The notes under the pieces were generated by a model. The model ran no database searches. It was given only the letters and a program-made list of their open reading frames with translations, and was not told the DNA's origin. Made by a program: the position numbers and the translations under genes. Positions 55,033 through 64,000 of a stretch of 64,000 nucleotides of DNA are shown here, piece after piece (position 1 is the stretch's first letter; every line of letters starts with the position of its first letter). The DNA is from Ophiura sarsii (lineage: Eukaryota > Echinodermata > Ophiuroidea > Amphilepidida > Ophiuridae): assembly GCA_035610835.1 (NCBI GenBank), contig CM069452.1, forward strand, positions 69,660,919 to 69,724,918. Direction: 5' to 3'.

Positions 55033-55051
55033 ATCTCCCTATTTACTATGG

Positions 55052-55629
55052 TCAGTTCCAAATTGGTGAGCCTCCTTACAGCAGTGAATTAAAGCAATAG
55101 TATCTGATATTTTTCGAACTTTTACACATATGTTTTTCTCTCTTAAAATGAAGACTTGTTTATGAATGAATGAATATTTGTTTTGATTTTCATCATAAAT
55201 CATTCCGTAGGGGCGTGTTCACTTGTGTACAGTTGCGGTGTAACCGGAAACACTGTAAACGGTGTTAACACGGTGTCAAACCATGGAATTCTATTTACGA
55301 ACGAAAAACCACTCAGAAAATAAACTGTCTGGATATCAGGATAATTCAAAATCTGATTTTGAAGTAACTAGAAAATGTATCGCTCTGTAAATTTCTAGGA
55401 ATTTGTAGGAAAAAAAATCACAAATAAAGGGCGTTTCATGAAAAAGATTGCATAATATGCCTAATACCAAAGAGCGTGGGCACTGGGCACACATGAGGCT
55501 TGCATTATACAGCAGAGCATATGTGTGACAGTGCGTATACAAAATCAGGCGCTTACACTTGGAATGGACTTTTTATGCGCAGAGAGTTAAGATAAAAAAC
55601 CTCATATATCTTGCAATTTTGGAACTGAC
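55052..55629. mobile_element. Longer CAGTTCCAAATTGG element with nested fragment
   Basis: GTCAGTTCCAAATTGGTGAG to GCAATTTTGGAACTGAC. It encloses 55,330-55,475, a fragment of the AGGCATATTATG TTAA family (TTTGAAGTAACTAGAAAATG, TTGCATAATATGCCT). Confidence 0.6.
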
Positions 55630-56186
55630 TTAACTTTAATGCCCAGAAAACTAAAATACTGATTTGGATATTATGTAAGTTCATGGCAAGGAGCTAGAGG
55701 GCTGCATAATGATGGAATAGCTTTGGATGTGCGGGTTTCAAATGCTTGCTTGGTTTTCCCAGCGACTTTCAAATAAAAGGGACGGCTAAGCCGGTATTTT
55801 CGCGTATTTTCTGTTGAAGCTATGGGTCTCTCAGATTAAAATCGATCATAAGGAAGAATCGTTAAAGGCCACATAGCCTCTAGCGCTGTCATGAAATAAC
55901 CCCTCAACAGAACCGTAATAAATAACCCGTCACTCTCGAGGCTCACTACTCCCAGAAACTATCATCGATCTGAAAAGATGCACTCATTGTCCCGAGTGCT
56001 CTTTGGTTCGAGTTTAGGTGTAATAAAACACCGTGTGAAACAGTTGTATAAATACTTTTTAAACATTGTTACGTAAATTGCGTCGGTGAATTCATGCAAT
56101 GATTTTAGTTGTTCAAAATGTTTGAAGGATTTGAATTTCCACCGACGCATTTTTTCTAAAGATAGTTTCATACATCATTACATATA
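55630..56186. other. Spacer
   Basis: No gene or element supported. A loose inverted pair (TTACGTAAATTGCGTCGGTG and CACCGACGCA) lies at 56,071-56,148. Confidence 0.45.
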
Positions 56187-57689
56187 CACTCGTCCAAAGA
56201 AGTTCCTTGCCACTTAGTAAAGTCCAAATATTTCAAATTAATATTTAATAGAATATATGGTCATGTGTTTTAAGCTCGCCTCCTTTCGCGTTACACACGG
56301 ATTTTGGCTTTCGTGACATGAATTTAACTTTACACATTTATATTTGCTTGTATACCCCCCTGAGGTAGTAAAAGTATACATTTTCTGAAGGGAAATTGCA
56401 TGAGAAAACCAAATATGTCATTAAAATTATAGTACGACTAAGAACTAAAATGGTATGATCGGAAATGTTCGGAAAATATCAGAGTTTTTTAATTTTTAAT
56501 TTGAGATCCATATATTTTGTATACCTATCCCTATCATTATTTTGTTTACATATTTGAATTCCTCATGAAATTACCCATTAGATGATATATATTTGTCAAA
56601 GTTACTACGTCGGTATGGTAATTATACCGGCTAGTGAATATCTCACATTTTTATTTTATATATTTTTAGAATTTTCAGAAATATTTGTTTAAGGATGAAC
56701 CCTTCCCTGATATAAACTGCATTTCTGAATTCCTCTAGTTACAAGCTTTCCAAAAATGTATACTTTTGCTATCATAGGTTGAACACTTTTTCTGTTATAG
56801 TCATTTTTATAAATCCGGTAAATTGAGGCTGATTATTCATGTTGACTGTGTAGCGAATAGGAAGAAAGCTGATGATCATTGTCTTATCCATAATTAATTA
56901 GTTGTTAATAATAGTTGACAAGTCTGTTGAACCACATACTAATGACTACTAACTTATCCTTTGAAATGGGACCAAAATTGTGTTTTTAACATTAGGGGAC
57001 GACTAGTTATTGTAAAAAGAACAAAGCATGGGATTATCCCCATTGAGTTTGTACAGGCGGCACCCCTTCCAGAAACACCCCTTCCAGCACCACCCCTGGT
57101 CCCCAAACATCAAACAGCTGTATCTCCCTTTCTGTATTAGCTATACCAATGCCATTTTGCAGGGAGATAGCTTGTTATTAGGGCTTTAAAATGATACCAA
57201 ATTTGTTGAGATAGCTTTTGTGGTTTTAAAAATATTTGAGGAAAATGACAGCATGAAGCTAAAAAATGTAACGGCACCACCCTATTGGGAGGCGAGTTCA
57301 TAACGCGTGACCATATATAATTGTATATCGAAATAAGCAGAAAGTAATCCTCTAACAGCTTAACATGGAATTTAGACATTATCACTCATGCATGGCAGAT
57401 CCCATTCACTTGACAATGGCAAGGTCTGTGGAAGAAGATTGCAAACAATTGGATAATCCCTCCATTCTAATGTTAATGTGAATGATTGAACACAATATGA
57501 ACCTTACCATTGCTTAATGAATGTGCTCAGCCATGCATGAATGCGTACATCTTAATTTCATACAGACAATCAGACATGATAGAGAATTATTGTCTGCTTA
57601 TTTTGACATGCAATTGTTTAATTTATATTAAATATTTATGTGAAATATTTGAACTTCAATGAGTGACAAGGAACTTCTTTGGACGAGTG
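56187..57689. mobile_element. CACTCGTCCAAAGAAGTTCC element, copy 2, inverse, with a 1.06-kb central insert
   Basis: CACTCGTCCAAAGAAGTTCC to GGAACTTCTTTGGACGAGTG, TA outside both ends. The outer parts match the 58,189 element in inverse orientation. The centre (56,255-57,318) is a different insert with ends TATATGGTCATGTGTTTTAA/GCTCGCCTCC and GGAGGCGAGTTCATAACGCG/TGACCATATA. Confidence 0.85.
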
Positions 57690-58188
57690 TACTATAGTAT
57701 GACACTGACAGACAATTTGTTGTCATAACAGACTACTCCCTGCTTTTCAAACATGCGAGTCATACAGGTGCGAGCGAGACAAGACATAGCACATGTTTTC
57801 TACCAAATTTCAACAGAGACAAGCATCCCTTCTTTTGATTATGGTTTACAAGGTAAAGGAACATATCCTACCATCGAGATGATTCTTGTGTTCCTATTGG
57901 ATAAGCAGCTCAATTTAGTGACTAGATATATTCCGTATCCGAGCCCCAGTATCCGGTCAGTAAGGAACTGCGCATGCGTTGTAGTCGGGTTGCTACACTG
58001 ACGTGACGATCGTCGGATTGTTTATCAACAATATGGCTGCGCCCTCATCCCGATACAGAATCCTCGGCTAGATATAATCCGTATCCGACCCAACCTCACC
58101 TAACAACTAATAGACTACATGGATGGATATCTAATACCCCTGCTAACCACATCCAATAATTGCATTATTATTATGCACTATATATATA
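57690..58188. other. Spacer with duplicated GATATAxTCCGTATCCGA motif
   Basis: CTAGATATATTCCGTATCCGAGCC at about 57,921 and CTAGATATAATCCGTATCCGACCC at about 58,069 flank a GC-rich 130 bp with TGACGTGACG and an ATG opening only 12 codons. The 82-codon ORF at 57,753 overlaps this and is not called. Confidence 0.4.
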
Positions 58189-58645
58189 CACTCGTCAAAA
58201 GAAGTTCCTGGACACTCATTGAAGTTCAAATATTTCACATAAATATTTAATATAAATTAAACAATTGCATGTCAAAATAAGCAGACAATAATTCTCTATC
58301 ATGTCTTTATGAAATTAAGATGTACGCATTCATGCATGGCTGAGCACATTCATTAAGCAATGGTAAGGTGCGTAAAAGGAAATTGCAAGAAATGAGCATT
58401 TACAGTCAATTGAATGGAGGGATTATCCAATTTTGTGCAATCTTCTTGCCATTGTCAAGTGAATGGGATCTGCCATGCATGAGTGATCATGTCTAAATTC
58501 CATGTTAAGCTGTTAGAGGATTACTTTCCGCTTATTTTGATATACAATTATATATATATATATAATCATATATATAATATATTATAATTATATTCTATTA
58601 AATATTAATTTAATTTAAGTGTCCAAGAACTTCTTTTGCCGAGTG
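58189..58645. mobile_element. Compact 457-bp CACTCGTCAAAAGAAGTTCC element
   Basis: The simplest copy of the family: inverted ends, TA flanks, AT repeat at the centre and no insert. It serves as the empty-site reference for the two larger copies. Confidence 0.92.
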
Positions 58646-60034
58646 TATATAAAGTCTGTATAAAATGATAAATATTGCAATATTACTCACCCTTAATTCT
58701 CCTGCTTTGATTCCTCTGCAAATAAAACAGTTGTGTCAACAAAGTATTCACATCTGATACCAGGGGAGGGGGATCACTCAAGTATGGAATGGATATGGGT
58801 ACAAAGCTGCCACTTTCGAACCCTGGGGTATTGGGTGAGAGAGAACCTAAACAAATAAAAGTCGTTGGATGAATGGCGATGGCCAAAATGCACAAGGGTT
58901 ACAAATTTGCAGAATTAGGGGCCTTAATTAGGGGCAAGAAATCTTCAAATATTTCCAGAAAATAAGGGGTCTTTTGGCGAGTGTTCAATGTTATTTTAAT
59001 GGGGTGATTGGGTACAGTGGTTAAATTTGGGAGAATCTGGGTAATTTAGTGAGAACCAAGCTGAAAAGGGAGATTAAACAGGCTCTACATGTGTTTTCCC
59101 AAACATATGGACAACCCCCCCCCCCCCCTCGGCTAAGGATTCACAGCTGATACATATCAAGGTCCATAATCTGGTGGATAGGAAGTCAATTTCCCTATCC
59201 AGACCACTTTTTGTCTATTTATCTACTAGTATTACCAAGTACAATGAATGATGTGATTTAACAAATGCAGCCTGCCTCAGATATCCTTTACTTAAAAATA
59301 CAGGCTCATCAGTAATAACAGTTTAGTCCATATGCACAAAACCACTGAAACCTGGTCCAAATAAAGAATAGTCTTTCCCTAAAGGATGTTTTTGATGAGC
59401 CAATTCTACATTATTAATGAGCGTTATAAGGGCAATACATTTAAGTGTTATATAAGCCTAATTAGGCAACTGCAATCTTACTTTTGGACTTTGCTAGGGA
59501 GAATAAAAGGTTTTTATCAAAGAACAAATCTGTAATTCCAGTAAAGGACTATTCATCGTTTAGACGCGGTTTAACTCGTTTTGTGCATACCGACTACAAT
59601 GTTAGAAAAAAATTGTTCAAACACTTAGTTGGCATAATCTAAAGTGTTCCCCCTTCTCCATGTTGAATCCCAGAACGTGTCCACCATCAGCACATGGCCT
59701 TGCAACATTGATCAGTGGGGAAGGGTATGAGGAAGGGGATTCTTCAGGTATCAGAAACAAGTTTCTATAAGTGTATGTGTGTTTTGGTACAAACACCAGG
59801 GCAATTAGGGTCTGTGATCGAACACATTTTGTCTACGACTGTATTCCATACAGGTAAATGATTTTAGACCTGCAGGTAAATGATTTGATAAAATTGATGG
59901 GGAGGTTTTTTATTTAGAATATAGAAAAAGATGATTGGAAATATCTTTTTAAACTGATGCAATAAAATTGTAATTTAATCAGTTGAGACAAAACTTATTT
60001 TCCCGTATAAAGTGATGAAAAAACCAAAAAATAA
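58646..60034. other. Spacer
   Basis: Contains a C13 tract at about 59,116 and a duplicated CAGGTAAATGATTT(TA/GA) at 59,850-59,895. No genes supported. Confidence 0.45.
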
Positions 60035-60182
60035 ATATGTTCTACGGGCCCAGCCTGAACCAGATTTTTGAAAATTGGAGGTGGGGGACGTTCCTGTTTA
60101 AATGAATGGCAAAAGGTTGACAGATTTTTGTGAGGCCGACTGACTCAAGGTCGGTCTGTAGAACAGGGTTCGTTGTCACCTA
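60035..60182. mobile_element. CTGTTCTACGGGCC family, short copy
   Basis: ATGTTCTACGGGCCCAGCCTGAACC and GGTCGGTCTGTAGAACAGGG, ending GTTGTCACCTA. Confidence 0.55.
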
Positions 60183-60565
60183 AAATCAGTATTTTTCTTT
60201 ATTAGATAAAAACACTTCAATAACGCTGATATTTGTATCACACTGAATAAAATATATATTATTTTCAACAACAAATGAATCAACATTATACATAACATTT
60301 TGTATACAATACTTAATTGCAGCATAGTACCATGAATACATTTGTACAACATTATAAAAATAACAAACACTTTAACAAGTTTTTACAAGATATAAATTGG
60401 AAACACTTTGAAATTGTTATGAAATATCAGGACTTTCTAACCTACTTATTGCAAGAATTGGAATATAATGTTACAATGTTGGTCACGTTTAGAATAAGGA
60501 TCTAGGTGCAATGCTGGGCTGTATTTTATTACTATTTGAACAGATGCCCAAATAAACAATGGTAT

Positions 60566-60870
60566 TAGGCCAAAAAAACACCACAAGTTTGTTTCCAGTA
60601 GCAAGGCTGAAAAGTCAAATGTAAAATGCGTTTTAAAAAAAATCTTCTTCTTCAAATCTGTGCATTTTTGTTACTGTGTTTGCCGTATGTCGCCAATCCC
60701 CATCTTAAAACATGTTGGACACAATTTCGACAAAAGATTGCGCTCTAAACAATAACTTTTCCTGTTTTTTCTATTAAAACAAATAAATGCGCAAGAGTCA
60801 AGCGTCTCAATGAAATGCGCGCGCACTACTGGAAACAAACTTGTTTTTTTGTTTGGCGTAATAGGTTTTT
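60566..60870. mobile_element. TAGGCCAAAAAAACACCAC foldback
   Basis: TATTAGGCCAAAAAAACACC and ACAAGTTTGTTTCCAGTAG pair with CTACTGGAAACAAACTTGTT and GTTTGGCGTAATA. Loop about 200 bp. Confidence 0.75.
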
Positions 60871-61177
60871 AAATATAAAGTCAACGGATGGATGTAAATT
60901 TATTTGGTCCTGAAGAAGTCAGAGCTAAACCAGACGAAAGCTTGACGGTTTTAAACATGTCCGACGGCAAACACATTAAACTTTTCATCTAAAATACCTG
61001 AATTGAAATCAATACTGTTCATTAAATATGATTTGTTGACCGAATAAAGATTGAAAAAACCTGGTCAAATTTCTATTGGAAAGGTGCTTTTTAAGGTAAA
61101 AAAGAGGCAAAATGAAAACTGGTTTTTACAGGCAATTAGGCAAAGCCTCAAGATACCGATCACAACGGTCTCATCTA

Positions 61178-61805
61178 CAGTCCTCAAACAAAGTAACTTA
61201 CCAGGTAATAAACATGCTCGTAAGGCCCAAAAAAATAAAATTGTTATGTTGTCCTCCACAGCTTTCAGAGAGGAGGGACGGGCGGGCACATTTTTTTTTT
61301 TTTTTTTAATTTGCTTTTACCAGCGGAAGCTCAAAGTTCAACCAACAAGAAGTTGAAATCACTCTGAGAGTCGCACATATATGTTATAAACACTTAATTT
61401 AATATTCAATGCCATTTAACTGTTTAAAAAAAAATCTGAAGAAAAAAAAAATCTGAAAAAAATCTGGAAAAAAAAGCAATAGGCAGATAAATTATTGATT
61501 AACTGGTAGCGACAACCCACTGGTCGATAGTAAGATGAGGATTGGGGATGCTTCAATTGATTATTGCAGCCTATAGACATATCTGTTACACTATCCTGCA
61601 TGTTCAAAACCAAAGTGCGAAAATGAAAGTTGCACCTTTTTTACTCTCGATGTAGCGTTCTTAATTGTTAACCGATCTTCATGAACGATATCTCAAATTG
61701 AAGAGGTGAAACTAATCCATAATTTGATATGTTTAAGTAGGAACTATATTTTTAGAGTTATGAGTATATCTTTACCTGGTAAGTTACTTCTTCTCTTGAG
61801 AACTG
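61178..61805. mobile_element. CAGTCCTCAAACAAAGTAAC element, copy 2, with nested GGCC element
   Basis: The ends match 45,717-46,290 (AAGTAACTTACCAGGTAATA and TTACCTGGTAAGTTACTTCT), with TA flanks. The interior left part holds the sibling of 35,868 (TAAGGCCCAAAAAAATAAAATTG, CAGCTTTCAGAGAGGAGG). Confidence 0.75.
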
Positions 61806-62119
61806 TATATAATACGAAGAGTTTGTTTCATAAATTTTTAAATCAGATGGCTGCTTCCAGTCGAATTACACCAATAACAATTGTTTGGCCTTTGCACACT
61901 TTATTTTGATATGTATGATATTTTGTTTTTGGAATATAAACATGTATATATCACTTATAATTAGACTATGGTTTACAAATGACTTACTCAACTGCTTAAT
62001 CAATGTAATTTACCATGCAATGATAAGGATACATTTATAAAACATATGTACTATACAACCCTGTATGATCCGAAAGTGTTTTACATACTGTTTTACAGTG
62101 GACTTTCACATAACTAAAT

Positions 62120-62405
62120 ATTTATAAGGCCACAGGGAAAACCCTGTTCTACAGCCCAACCAACCCATTTTTATTTTTATTTTAGGGATTTTTTTTTAAA
62201 TTTTTTAAAAATAAATTGAAAATGTTGTGAAATCTTTTGAAAATTTCAAGAATGTTGAAAATTAACCAAAATTGTCACGAAATTTAAAAAATCAAAAAAA
62301 AAAAAAAAAAAAAATCAAATCAAAATTTAAAAATCAGGATCGAACAACCGATTCTCCCTGAGAGGATCAACAATCTGTAGAACAGGGTTTCTTTGTTGTC
62401 TTAGC
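62120..62405. mobile_element. CTGTTCTACAGCCC family copy
   Basis: AAGGCCACAGGGAAAACCCTGTTCTACAGCCC and CTGTAGAACAGGGTTTCTTTGTTGTCTTA at the ends, T/A homopolymer core. Confidence 0.65.
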
Positions 62406-62884
62406 CAATACTACAATATAGAATTGCATAAACATCAAATGGTATTTGGTTTTTTAGTTCAAGAGTTGTGCCAGACTTGATAAAAAAGTAGATGGCAAAA
62501 TCTAAGAAAATATTAAAAGAAATGTGGAATAGTTTAGACTCAAAGTATGATATGACTTCACCATAAACAAACACTTTAACTATAATGCACAAAATTATGC
62601 ACACTTGGCTGTGCAAAATGACAAACATCTACTTATGTTTCTTCTTTTTTCAAATACAAAAACAATAAACAACATTTCATGGCAAAAATACTTATAACAA
62701 ACAAATTGGCAAAAACTGCCAATTTCTTAAAGGGAAGTTGAGTTGGGACAAATATATTTGCCTTTTCATAAATTTCAATAATTGAGGGGTTCTGTATAAA
62801 ATAGCCCAAGACACATAATAATCCTAACCATGTTTTTAACCCTGATCACAATTTTAGAAGAGAAAACACCAACTTAATTGACAG

Positions 62885-62962
62885 GGACCGGCAAGAAATC
62901 GATCCGGGGACCCTCCAGACGTCTGCCCGTCGTCCCACCTACTAAGCCACAGCCCTCAGCTA
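62885..62962 (-). repeat. tRNA-like SINE head, minus strand
   Basis: Inverse strand reads GGCTGTGGCTTAGTAGGTGG (A-box-like) and CCCCGGATCGATTTC (B-box-like) about 35 bp apart. The acceptor stem does not close, so it is tRNA-derived, not a tRNA gene. Confidence 0.5.
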
Positions 62963-63544
62963 CTCGTTCATGCAGTATACCACGCTCACTATATAGGCTC
63001 AGTTGATTGCATCATTGAAAACCGTCCACACAAGCGCTTGGAGATAGGCTAAGAAATAGTATTTTTTAGCATGCACTTCTACTGCCCTCTATGGATATCC
63101 CAGAAAATGTAGTAAGTTTATTTTTCACTGCTAGAAGTAAAACAAAAAACTACTTTCAGATTTAACTGTATAAAAGTAAACTAATTAAAGGTCTCTCTTT
63201 TTTCTCAAAATGATACTACATTGTAAGCCCTCCATTGAGAAAAACTTGGAAAAATAAATAAAATGACATAAGCTTACTTAAATAATTCATAATTGCACTT
63301 TTTAAACATATTTTCTCTGCACACTTTCTCATCAGGATAGAACATATCCTTAAAGCACTTCCTAGGCTACAACAAACAAAATAGGTTTCCACCAAAACGA
63401 GATGAAACATAAATAATAAATTGTGAATGAAATAAATAAGTAAATCTATAATGGATCTACAGCACATAATCTCCTGGCCCCAGTTCGACATACGAGGGCG
63501 CACTTCAATCAGGCTGCGCACACATGCTTGAAAACTCACAAAAA
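62963..63544. other. Spacer
   Basis: A 114-codon minus ORF at 63,216-63,560 is AT-rich sequence without domain or splice support. Confidence 0.4.
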
Positions 63545-63760
63545 GCACCTGATTGGTCAAATTTAAATTGAAGCCTTTTTAACGATCGTCACGCTGCACC
63601 GTAACCACCAACGCAGTGGTTCCGCTGCGCCGTAACCACCGACGCAGTGGGGAGTGATGGTGCGTGAATAAACTCATGTTTATTTACGAGTTTTTCAGTT
63701 CTCACGTTTGAGCACCAGCCAATCAGAGCCGTGAGGTCGAGATTACGAAGTGCGCACCAC
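63545..63760. repeat. Dispersed repeat with GC-rich tandem, partner of 39,490
   Basis: CACCTGATTGGTCAAATT and TTTAACGATCGTCACGCTGC match 39,645-39,693. Then the ~31-bp unit GCTGC(A/G)CCGTAACCACC(A/G)ACGCAGTGG is duplicated. AGCCAATCAGAGCC near 63,718 is a loose inverse of the CTGATTGGT start. Confidence 0.6.
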
Positions 63761-64000
63761 GGATGACCATTGTACCGTTTTGAAATTAGGTACTTTACGC
63801 GAGCTTCTACTCATGTGACGTGCGTCCATTCATTGAAAAAAGAACTGTTATGGGCTTAATGTGATAGCCATCAGAAAGGTTTGATGTTGTGTTAATCATT
63901 AGGCCTATATATTACATATATAGTCTACATCATTTTGATACCAATTTTCAGTAATGTTTCACTTCTTCAGGATTTAAAAATAATTCTGCTCATTTAAGAA

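Noticed and set aside
63216..63560. 114-codon minus-strand ORF
   Set aside because: AT-rich, no domain, no splice or promoter evidence.

Overview
The window looks like animal nuclear DNA, AT-rich and packed with repeats. It has spliced exons with GT-AG borders, tRNA-derived SINE-like pieces, an L2/CR1-type retrotransposon, and many short non-autonomous DNA transposons with TA, TTAA or 8-bp flanking duplications. The combination of CARD and DEATH-domain exons with this repeat load suggests a marine invertebrate, perhaps an echinoderm or other non-vertebrate deuterostome. That assignment is inference, because no conserved marker gene is present.

Region by region. 1-3,347 is a satellite of about 109-bp units. 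3,760-16,219 is the only convincing host gene: a CARD exon, a short acidic/Ser-rich linker exon and two paralogous DEATH-domain exons on the + strand. Their splice phases join in frame (0/0, 1/1, 1/1). Intron 1 and intron 2 hold TTAA- and TA-flanked foldback elements. The intron between the DEATH exons holds an L2-type retrotransposon whose ORF2 is broken by a 102-bp insert that reads like 28S rRNA, and a cluster of GTAACACGTGTTAC palindromes. 17,507-22,403 contains two diverged tandem copies of a 1.6-1.7 kb unit (64-bp minisatellite, small exon, 110-bp foldback, second small exon); the second copy runs into a broken CARD exon. From 22.4 kb to 64 kb I find no convincing host exon. This stretch is a mosaic of foldback/MITE elements, two hAT-type elements with exact 8-bp duplications, a tandem array rich in AGGTCA-A-AGGTCA (30.7-31.9 kb), tRNA-like heads, microsatellites, long dG/dC tracts and one 100-base assembly gap (33,776-33,875).

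How the parts fit. The exon series would encode a CARD-linker-DEATH(-DEATH) cytoplasmic adaptor of the kind used in apoptosis or innate immune signalling; RAIDD/CRADD is the familiar CARD+DEATH example. The neighbouring duplicated units and the second, decayed CARD exon indicate a locus that has undergone repeated local duplication and loss. The two DEATH exons differ mostly by amino-acid-changing substitutions in their second halves, which suggests diversification of interaction surfaces.
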